Part shown: in pieces, positions 17,462-24,761 of the stretch
Layout: each line of letters starts with the position of its first letter
Position numbering within the stretch: the stretch's first letter is position 1
Assembly: GCA_964412365.1 (NCBI GenBank)
Contig: CAYPOI010000004.1
Span: forward strand, 1 to 61,950
Origin: CAMTWZ01 sp964412365
GTDB taxonomy: Bacteria > Bacteroidota > Rhodothermia > Balneolales > HLUCCA01
Reading direction: 5' to 3'
Length of the DNA: 61,950 nucleotides
Position numbers and translations under genes: made by a program
Notes under the pieces: model-generated
The model's database searches: none
The model's input: the letters and a program-made list of their open reading frames with translations, nothing else
What the model was told of the DNA's origin: nothing

Positions 17462-20400
17462 ATGAAAAACATCTTGCGTACTCTCCTTGTCGGAGCGTTT
17501 TGCATCCTGTCTACCAGCCAATTGATGGCTCAGGGGCTGACGTTATCAGGGACTGTTACTGATCAATCGACCGGGGAGCCACTTCCCGCCGTCAATATTT
17601 TTGTTCCACAACTTAGCCGCGGTGCGGTGACGGATGTGGATGGCAACTATGCGATCATCCTACCAGCCGGTAGCTATGCGCTTCGCATCACCTCTGTCGG
17701 TTACAAGCGCTTGAACACCGAAGTCACGGTTCAAGGCAGCAATGTGACCTTCAATATTCAACTCGAACCCGATGTGATCGGCTTGGATCAAGTGGTCGTA
17801 CTTGGTTTTGGTGAGACATCCCGTCGGAATGTGACCGGTGCCATCACCTCGGTCTCCGGCTCGGATATCGAATTCTCACCTGTGAACACAGTTGAGAATG
17901 CGATCCAAGGTCGTGTGTCCGGTGTGTTCATTCAACAGAACAACGGTAAGTTGGGTCAAGGCATGCAGGTCCGCGTTCGCGGTTCCTCATCCGTATCGGC
18001 CAGCAATCAGCCATTGTATGTGATTGATGGCGTTCCAGTGATCATGGATGACTTCTCGATCAGTGGGGCCAGCACCAACCCACTCGCACAATTCAACTTC
18101 AACGATGTGGAGTCGATCCAGATCCTGAAAGATGCGTCCGCAGCGGCAATCTACGGATCACGCGCGGCAAACGGTGTGGTTCTGATCACGACCAAATCGG
18201 GTCGTCCTGGCCGTACGCAGTTCAACTATTCGTTCCAACGCGGTTCCAGTGAGCCAACGGGATTCGTCGACATGATGAACTCGAAGCAGTATGTGAACTA
18301 CATGTATCAAGCCGCTAAAAACGGTGATGCATTCGCCGGTTCCACCTGGCGTGTGGGCGAGATTGAATGGGTGTTCGACACCTATGGTCTCGGAACCGAC
18401 TGGCGCAGCTGCTTGGAAGCCGTTCATGGCGGTCCAGATGGAGCCTGCGAAGTTGACACCGACTGGCAAGCCGAAGCTTTCCAAGATGCCAGCATGTTCT
18501 CGCACGATTTGTCCGCTTCCGGTGGTAATGACGCCACCCGTTTCTTTGTAAGCGGCCACTTCAGCGACCAAGATGGTATTCTGATCAAAGACCGTTTCCA
18601 ACGCGCCAACGTTCGTTTGAACTTGGATCACAAGGCAACGGACCGCATCCGCTTGGGAATGAACATCACCGCTGGTCGTTCCTTTCATCAGCGCTTGTCA
18701 ACGGATAACGCATTCTCGACGCCGATCCAGTTGATCGCACAAATGCCGATTAGCCCGTTGTACTACCCAGGCGAGGAAGAAACGCCAGCCAATCTGAACA
18801 ACGACACGTACTATTATAACGGCGTGATCCACAAGCACTTTTCGAAGTACCATGTGACCACGATGAGATCGACCGGAACATCCTATCTGGCCTACAACAT
18901 CTTGCCAAGCCTCGAACTTCGTTCGGAAGTGAGCGCGGATGTGATGACCGGTTACGATGACCAATGGTATGGTCCAGAAACCGCCGTTGGTTTCGCAAGT
19001 GCCGGCCAAGGTGGTTACGCATCTGTCGCATGGCAGCAGAGTGTTTCGTATGGTACCGCTCACTATTTGAACCATAATTTGAACGTGGGTCGCAACCAAT
19101 CGTTGGCTACCACAGCCGGTTTCAGCTACCAGTACAACGATTACAACTATGCGTTCACCGCACGTTCTGGCTTCCCGAACAACTCGTTCAAACGTCTGAC
19201 CAGTGGCGCAAACCTCTTGAGTGGTTCCACCACCGGTTCCGAGTACAGCTTCCTGTCGTACTTCGCACGGAGTAACTACTCATTGAACGATCGTTATCTG
19301 GTGTCCCTGAGTGGACGTATTGACGGATCGTCGCGTTTCGGTGCGGACAATCGCTACGGCTTCTTCCCTGCCGCATCGGTAGGCTGGATCCTGACCGAAG
19401 AATCCTTCGCAACGCCAATCCTTCCGATTGTCTCCTTCCTTAAACTGCGTTTGAGCCATGGTACAACGGGTAATGCCGGTATCGGTAACTTCGCCCACCT
19501 CGGATTGTGGGGAGGAACATCCTATGGCGGCCAATCGGGTATCACCCCGACTCAAATTCCGAACAGGAGCTTGACGTGGGAAACCACAACCCAAACCGAT
19601 TTAGGGTTTGATTATGGTTTCATGAACAACCGTATCACGGGTGAGGTCGACTTCTATGTGAAAAACACGGAAGATCTTCTGTTGAACGTGCAGATTCCAG
19701 GAACATCCGGATTCACTACATCCACCCAGAACGTAGGTAAACTGGAGAACAAAGGCTGGGAGATCGTAGTCAATACGTTCAACTTAACCGGCGACTTCAA
19801 GTGGAACTCCACATTCAACCTGTCCGCAAACAAGAACAAGATCACCGATTTGGATGGTCAGGTATTGTCTGGCGGATTGGGCATGAACCGTGCGATTGAA
19901 GGACAACCTTTGGGTGTGTTCTATGGCAAGGAGTTTGCCGGTGTAGATCCCGCGAATGGCAACGCCCTCTTCAATATCTACGATAAAGAAGGCACTGGTG
20001 GAAACTTCGTCGAAACCACAAGAAACTACAACTTGGCGACTAACCGCGTACTCGGTAATCCGAATCCGGATTTCATCGGTGGGTTTGGCAACAATTTCTC
20101 CTATAAAGGATTCGATTTGGACGTTCTGTTCCAATTCGTTCAGGGAATTGATGCCAACATTTCCGGCCATGGACGCTGGAGTCGTGGTAACGGTATTTTC
20201 GAGGATAACTCAGTCACCGATCAGCTGAAGAGCTGGACACCTGAGAATCCAAACACGAATGTGCCACAAGCCCGTTACATCGTGACCAACGGTAACCAAA
20301 TTTCCTCACGTTACATTGTTGACGCATCCTACGTGCGTCTGAAAAACGTGACGTTGAGCTACACGGTACCTCGCCAATTCTTGCGCAACACGGGCTTGAC

Positions 20401-20572
20401 CAAAGTCCGTCTGTATGGAACTGGAGTCAATCTGATGACCTTCACGGACTATCCGGGCTGGGATCCAGAAATGAACTCCGACTTCATCGCAGGTAACATC
20501 GGTCTTGGTAACGACTTCTATACCGCGCCACAGGCGAAAACCATCACCTTTGGTATCGACATTGGTTTCTAA
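17462..20572 (+). CDS. SusC/RagA-family TonB-linked outer membrane transporter
   Basis: TonB-dependent outer-membrane channel that imports oligomers (glycans or peptides) captured by its SusD partner. Domains in order: signal peptide (ending STSQLMAQ); carboxypeptidase-regulatory-like beta-sandwich of about 80 residues (LSGTVTDQSTGEPLPAVNIF to LEPDV); TonB-box-like LDQVVVLGFG; plug (VTGAITSVSG, IQGRVSGVFIQ, VRGSSSVSASNQPLYVIDGVP, ILKDASAAAIYGSRAANGVVLITTK); and a 22-strand-type barrel ending ITFGIDIGF with the expected terminal aromatic. 1036 residues is typical. The plug signature IYGSRAANGV is textbook for the family. It is followed 42 bp later by the susD-like gene. Adjacent lactamase-like and D-aminoacylase-like genes hint at peptide or peptidoglycan-derived substrate (inference), since no glycoside hydrolase is nearby. 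Confidence 0.95.
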   Translation: MKNILRTLLVGAFCILSTSQLMAQGLTLSGTVTDQSTGEPLPAVNIFVPQLSRGAVTDVDGNYAIILPAGSYALRITSVGYKRLNTEVTVQGSNVTFNIQLEPDVIGLDQVVVLGFGETSRRNVTGAITSVSGSDIEFSPVNTVENAIQGRVSGVFIQQNNGKLGQGMQVRVRGSSSVSASNQPLYVIDGVPVIMDDFSISGASTNPLAQFNFNDVESIQILKDASAAAIYGSRAANGVVLITTKSGRPGRTQFNYSFQRGSSEPTGFVDMMNSKQYVNYMYQAAKNGDAFAGSTWRVGEIEWVFDTYGLGTDWRSCLEAVHGGPDGACEVDTDWQAEAFQDASMFSHDLSASGGNDATRFFVSGHFSDQDGILIKDRFQRANVRLNLDHKATDRIRLGMNITAGRSFHQRLSTDNAFSTPIQLIAQMPISPLYYPGEEETPANLNNDTYYYNGVIHKHFSKYHVTTMRSTGTSYLAYNILPSLELRSEVSADVMTGYDDQWYGPETAVGFASAGQGGYASVAWQQSVSYGTAHYLNHNLNVGRNQSLATTAGFSYQYNDYNYAFTARSGFPNNSFKRLTSGANLLSGSTTGSEYSFLSYFARSNYSLNDRYLVSLSGRIDGSSRFGADNRYGFFPAASVGWILTEESFATPILPIVSFLKLRLSHGTTGNAGIGNFAHLGLWGGTSYGGQSGITPTQIPNRSLTWETTTQTDLGFDYGFMNNRITGEVDFYVKNTEDLLLNVQIPGTSGFTTSTQNVGKLENKGWEIVVNTFNLTGDFKWNSTFNLSANKNKITDLDGQVLSGGLGMNRAIEGQPLGVFYGKEFAGVDPANGNALFNIYDKEGTGGNFVETTRNYNLATNRVLGNPNPDFIGGFGNNFSYKGFDLDVLFQFVQGIDANISGHGRWSRGNGIFEDNSVTDQLKSWTPENPNTNVPQARYIVTNGNQISSRYIVDASYVRLKNVTLSYTVPRQFLRNTGLTKVRLYGTGVNLMTFTDYPGWDPEMNSDFIAGNIGLGNDFYTAPQAKTITFGIDIGF

Positions 20573-20614
20573 CCAGTCACACCGATTTACATCAGGAAAT
20601 TGAATACGTCTATT

Positions 20615-22012
20615 ATGAAAAAACAAACAAACTTGATCCTGGCTCTGTTGATTGGCGTGACCTTCGTCGGTTGCGACAGTCTCCTGGAGCTAAATCCTCA
20701 AGCATCCATCACAAGTGAGGTCGCATTGGAAAATGCGTCGAACGTGCAAACGGCTTTGGTGGGTGCATATGCAGTATTGGGTAGCGCCGATACCTATGGA
20801 GGCAGTTATATCTACCTTTCGGAGATATTTGCTGCTCCTGGTAATGAGATCTACTTCAACGGTACGTTCATCGATCCTCGGGACGTGAACGATAAAAATA
20901 TCGTCACCACGAATGCGTACGTCACCCGTTTCTGGACAACCAGTTACAATGTGATCAACCGTTCGAACAATGTGTTGACCGCCTTGGATAAGTTCGGATC
21001 GGATACGGCTACTCGTGACCGTGTGGAAGCGGAAGCCCGCTTCTTGCGCGGCGTGGCGTACTACAATCTGGTTCAGCTGTTCGGTAAAGCCTATAATGAT
21101 GGATCACCAACCACCAACCTGGGCGTACCGATCAATCTGACCCCGACCACGTCGGCGGCTACGATTGTTGAGGCACCTCGCAATACGGTATCGGAAGTCT
21201 ATGCCCAAGTGATAGCGGATTTGACGGCCGCCAAAACAAGTCTTCCTCCTACGAACGGATTCTATGCCAACACCTATGTGGCTAGTGCGTTCTTAGCGCG
21301 GGTTTACTTGGCGATGGCCAACTATCCGCTTGCGGCAGCTGAAGCGGATCGTGTGATCGCATCGGGCAACTATTCGTTGTTTGCCAATGTGGCTAGCAAT
21401 TTCAACCGTACCGCCAATGGTTCCGAAACCATTTTCGCCATGCAAGTGACGCAAACCTCCGGTTCCAACGATATGGTGGTGTTTCATTCGCCAACTCCAT
21501 TCGGTCGTGCCGATATCCAAATCTTGGATCCGCATTTGGCCAACTATGAGCTGACGGATGCACGTCGTGACTTGTTTATCGTCACCACTCGTGGTCGCAT
21601 GACAACCAAGTATCACTCCACAACGGGTGATTCGAGGAACTTCAACGTCAACGTGATCCGCTTGGCGGAAATGTATCTCACCCGTGCGGAGGCCAACTTC
21701 CGTATCACCGGTTCCCTTGTGGTCGGTGTGGGTGGTGTGACACCTGAAGCCGATATCAACATGATCCGCACTCGCGCTGGACTACTTCCAGCCGTAACGG
21801 TAACCTTGGCTGATATCCTTCTGGAACGTCGAAACGAGCTCATTTTCGAAGGCGTGTTGTTCATGGACATGAAACGCAATCAAATAGGTACATCCGACCG
21901 TAGTGGTGGTGTACTTGCGTGGAATGCCGATCGCTTCACATTCCCGGTTCCTGACCGTGAGTGCAACGTGAACGAAAACTTGGTTCAGAATCCAGGCTAC
22001 GGCGACTGCTGA
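20615..22012 (+). CDS. SusD/RagB-family nutrient-binding outer membrane lipoprotein
   Basis: Surface lipoprotein that caps the SusC channel and binds the nutrient. ATG 20615 gives the lipoprotein signal MKKQTNLILALLIGVTFVGC with lipobox F17-V-G-C20; a TTG five codons earlier is less likely. Family elements: LLELNPQASITSE at the mature N-terminus; helical TPR-like segments (ARFLRGVAYYNLVQLFG, a SusD hallmark, then AFLARVYLAMANYPLAAAEAD); and the C-terminal LAEMYLTRAEA, INMIRTRAGL and RRNELIFEG motifs ending in a NPGY-containing tail. 465 residues is within range. It lies 42 bp after susC and before a strong intrinsic terminator, so the pair forms one operon. Confidence 0.95.
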   Translation: MKKQTNLILALLIGVTFVGCDSLLELNPQASITSEVALENASNVQTALVGAYAVLGSADTYGGSYIYLSEIFAAPGNEIYFNGTFIDPRDVNDKNIVTTNAYVTRFWTTSYNVINRSNNVLTALDKFGSDTATRDRVEAEARFLRGVAYYNLVQLFGKAYNDGSPTTNLGVPINLTPTTSAATIVEAPRNTVSEVYAQVIADLTAAKTSLPPTNGFYANTYVASAFLARVYLAMANYPLAAAEADRVIASGNYSLFANVASNFNRTANGSETIFAMQVTQTSGSNDMVVFHSPTPFGRADIQILDPHLANYELTDARRDLFIVTTRGRMTTKYHSTTGDSRNFNVNVIRLAEMYLTRAEANFRITGSLVVGVGGVTPEADINMIRTRAGLLPAVTVTLADILLERRNELIFEGVLFMDMKRNQIGTSDRSGGVLAWNADRFTFPVPDRECNVNENLVQNPGYGDC

Positions 22013-22040
22013 GCCCACCTGATCTGATCTAGATTCTAAA

Positions 22041-22071
22041 GCCGGTATCCTTCGGGATACCGGCTTTTTTT
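22041..22071 (+). terminator. Rho-independent terminator with UUCG loop
   Basis: A perfect 10-bp GC-rich stem, GCCGGTATCC (22041-22050) and GGATACCGGC (22055-22064), closes a TTCG tetraloop and is followed by seven T residues. Three A residues precede the stem, so stem extension by A-T pairs is possible. It sits 29 bp after the SusD-like stop and 5 bp before the stop of the convergent ABC membrane gene, so it ends the susCD transcript. Confidence 0.92.
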
Positions 22072-22075
22072 ATGT

Positions 22076-23479
22076 TCATCCCTGCTTGAAGAGACGTTGG
22101 TACATCGAGTACTTCTGCGAGGTGTAGGCCGGGTAGACACGCCAAATCAACCATCCTGCAATCAGAAGAACAACGGGCAACGCATACAGGATCCATCCGA
22201 CATAGTAGATGATTCCAAGAATCACAATGGATATCGAATCCAATAGGATGATGCGGGTGGATGTGTTGTTCTTGAAGCTGGCGATGTTCTGAATGGAAAG
22301 GAAATGCGCGATGTGACGCGCCTGGTGCATGCTTCCGTACAAACCGATCGGAATCATGATGGCGGCGGATGCAAGGTACATCCCAGTATACTCCAAGGTC
22401 AGTATACCGGCCAATCCCATCACCAAGAGAGTACACGTGAAATCGTACACCAACATCGGCCAAAGTGTGGCCCACCAAGCTCGACCCAATTCCCGTGGTC
22501 GCCCGTTCAATAACTCATGGGAAATCCACGTCTCCCGGAAAAACCCGGCGAGATTGTTCTGCACATAGGTGAACGGGGTGATGGGAAGCATCAGGAATCC
22601 GGCGTATAAAACCGACCAATGCTGTTCATCCACAAAAATGCGTCCCCCCATCAGATATCCATACAAAATGGCCAATATCTTAATGAGAGGTAAAATTAGG
22701 ACCAACGGACGAACCGACTTTCTGCGAAGGAACAATCGTTGCTCAAACCCCAGGATCTGCCATTTGCCTTCGTTTCGCGCTGTGGCATTTTTCTTGGTCT
22801 TGGGCTGGATGATCTGCGCATCGAGGTAGACATACACCACCCAGGCGACGAGCGTCCAGGCCGTGGACAACGCGAGGCGGGTCCACACATCCGGCTCCAA
22901 CCAAAATCCGATGAAGAAATACGCCGCCAACGTGAACGGAAGTACCGCCCATAAGGTCAGATTATGGAGGACATCCTTCATTTCCTGTTCGATGAACAAC
23001 TTGGCCGCGCGCTCGGTGAGAACGGCGCCGATGAACCCGACGAGAATCGTGAGCACCGACCGATAATCGTAATACGTGCTCATGAACCACACCGCAAAAA
23101 TGAATACGAAGGTGTATAGATAGAACAGATGCAACAGATCGTGGACCGTGTTCGAAATCAACCGGAAAGGACGATTGATGGGATAGGTTTCGCGGATGAA
23201 CCTGCCCGACGGACGATACCCCGGGAAATAATTCACGAAGATGACCATGCTCAGAACCAATGTCTGCAGCAGCAGGTCGGCCTGAGTGAAAGAAATATCG
23301 ACCCGATACGAATCGACCATCGCATCCAGCAAATAGCCATAATATGCGCCATACGCCACCACGAAAATCAATGCGCCGGTTCGGATGAGGTTCAACCAAA
23401 TGGCATCATCCCCCATGAACATGGCCCTTAGCTTCACCTTAGACAGAAAACGAACCGTTTCTCCTAATCCAGAAGCCAT
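22076..23479 (-). CDS. ABC transporter membrane subunit
   Basis: Polytopic membrane protein of 467 residues, partner of the ATPase encoded just upstream. The ATG at 23479 overlaps the ATPase stop by 16 bp and gives MASGLGETVRFLSKVKLRAMFMGDD, a cytoplasmic lead; longer forms to 23686 run inside the ATPase gene. I see roughly 10-12 hydrophobic spans, for example LIRTGALIFVVAYGAYYGY, LFYLYTFVFIFAVWFM, LALSTAWTLVAWVVYVYL and IVILGIIYYVGWILYAL. There is no recognisable substrate motif and no periplasmic domain, so it looks like an ABC-2-type exporter subunit of unknown cargo. The terminator of susCD lies 5 bp beyond its stop. Confidence 0.72.
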   Translation of the reverse strand: MASGLGETVRFLSKVKLRAMFMGDDAIWLNLIRTGALIFVVAYGAYYGYLLDAMVDSYRVDISFTQADLLLQTLVLSMVIFVNYFPGYRPSGRFIRETYPINRPFRLISNTVHDLLHLFYLYTFVFIFAVWFMSTYYDYRSVLTILVGFIGAVLTERAAKLFIEQEMKDVLHNLTLWAVLPFTLAAYFFIGFWLEPDVWTRLALSTAWTLVAWVVYVYLDAQIIQPKTKKNATARNEGKWQILGFEQRLFLRRKSVRPLVLILPLIKILAILYGYLMGGRIFVDEQHWSVLYAGFLMLPITPFTYVQNNLAGFFRETWISHELLNGRPRELGRAWWATLWPMLVYDFTCTLLVMGLAGILTLEYTGMYLASAAIMIPIGLYGSMHQARHIAHFLSIQNIASFKNNTSTRIILLDSISIVILGIIYYVGWILYALPVVLLIAGWLIWRVYPAYTSQKYSMYQRLFKQG

Positions 23480-24219
23480 TGCAAGGTTTCCTGTGATTTG
23501 GGTTCCGATTTCAACAAGGCGAACAAGGTTTTGTCGATCAACCCCGATCCGCTTTCCAAAAACTTGGGCAACGTGTCGTAAAAAGCCAGCTGTCGCTGAT
23601 GGATGACGGCCACGTGGCTCGCCATCTGTTCCACATAATTCAGATTGTGCGACGACACCAGGATCGCCCGCCGCGGATTCAGCCACAACGACAGGAACTG
23701 GATCAGCACTTGAGATGCGGCCGGATCCAGCCCTGAAAACGGCTCATCCAAAATCAACAGGTCCGGCTTATGAAGTAGGGAGATGATCATCCCTAGCTTT
23801 TTCCGCATCCCCGCCGAATAGGTTCCGCATGGTTTCGAGAGCTCCGACACATCATCGAAAAAATAGTCAAACAAGGTGCGGATGCGATGTTCGCGTTCCG
23901 GTTTGGGAATGCCATACAACATGCAAGCGAATTCCAATTGTTCTTTACCGGTCAGCTCGTCGTGGATGAGTTCCTCTTCCGGCATCACGCCGATGCGTTT
24001 GCGGATGTCGACCGTATCGGCAGGGTAGGTCATTCCGAATAGACTCACATCCCCTTTTGTTTTCGGAATCAGATCGAGAAGGATGTGGATGAGGGTCGAT
24101 TTTCCAGCCCCGTTGTTGCCCAGCAGACCGACGCAAGTACCAGGATGGATGGTCATCGTCAGGTCTTCCAAGACCTGCTTCTTTCCATAGTTTTTGTAAA
24201 CGTGTGAAACCGTGACCAT
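23464..24219 (-). CDS. ABC transporter ATP-binding protein
   Basis: Cytoplasmic ATPase of a two-gene ABC transporter, probably an exporter. Motifs: Walker A GNNGAGKS (34-41), Q-loop region GVMPEEELIHDELTG, a signature variant YSAGMRKKL as in ABC-2 drug or polymer exporter ATPases, Walker B LLILDEPFSGLDP, and switch His in LVSSHNLNY. 251 residues is slightly long because of a C-terminal extension (PKFLESGSGLIDKTLFALL). Its 3' end overlaps the membrane-subunit start. It is divergent from the thioesterase gene with a 32-bp gap. Confidence 0.9.
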   Translation of the reverse strand: MVTVSHVYKNYGKKQVLEDLTMTIHPGTCVGLLGNNGAGKSTLIHILLDLIPKTKGDVSLFGMTYPADTVDIRKRIGVMPEEELIHDELTGKEQLEFACMLYGIPKPEREHRIRTLFDYFFDDVSELSKPCGTYSAGMRKKLGMIISLLHKPDLLILDEPFSGLDPAASQVLIQFLSLWLNPRRAILVSSHNLNYVEQMASHVAVIHQRQLAFYDTLPKFLESGSGLIDKTLFALLKSEPKSQETLQWLLD

Positions 24220-24251
24220 ACTTATTCTGATTCCTTCTTAAGTTGTCCATT

Positions 24252-24761
24252 ATGACCAAACGCTACGAAGATACTCCGCCCGTGTCCACATCCGCCAAGG
24301 ATAAAACTGTGGCGGCATCCCGCATCCGCACCAATGAACTGGTGTTGCCCAATGATACCAATCCGCTGGGTAACATGATGGGAGGGCGTTTGCTGCATCT
24401 GATGGATATCTGTTCGGCGATTTCGGCACAACGGCATTGCAATCGCAGCGTGGTGACGGTCTCGGTAGATAGTGTCGAATTCAGGCATCCGATCAAACTC
24501 GGTGAAGTGGTCGTGATTGAGGGTGAAGTGACCCGTGCGTTCAAATCGTCGATGGAAGTGGCGCTACAAGTCTGGGCCGAAAACCTACGAGCCGGAACTC
24601 GCAAGTTGTGCACCACATCCTATTATACCTTTGTGGCAGTAGACTCCGATGGGAAACCCATCCCGGTTCCTCCGGTGATACCGGAAACCGAGTTCGAAAA
24701 GCGCCGATACGAAGAAGCCGAGAAGCGTCGAGCCGACCGCCTCTCTACTTCAAGAGCGTGA
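24252..24761 (+). CDS. Acyl-CoA thioesterase, hotdog fold (YciA/BACH type)
   Basis: Cytoplasmic thioesterase that hydrolyses acyl-CoA to free acid and CoA. The hotdog-fold signature is clear: NELVLPNDTNPLGNMMGGRL with Asn/Asp of the active site, LLHLMDICSAISAQRH on the hot-dog helix, VSVDSVEFRHPIKLGEVVVI and the strand SSMEVALQVWAEN. The C-terminal tail (EFEKRRYEEAEKRRADR) is a charged helix common in this group. ATG 24252 is preferred over a TTG three codons earlier. 169 residues is normal. The 3' end overlaps the convergent S8 protease by 17 bp. Confidence 0.9.
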   Translation: MTKRYEDTPPVSTSAKDKTVAASRIRTNELVLPNDTNPLGNMMGGRLLHLMDICSAISAQRHCNRSVVTVSVDSVEFRHPIKLGEVVVIEGEVTRAFKSSMEVALQVWAENLRAGTRKLCTTSYYTFVAVDSDGKPIPVPPVIPETEFEKRRYEEAEKRRADRLSTSRA

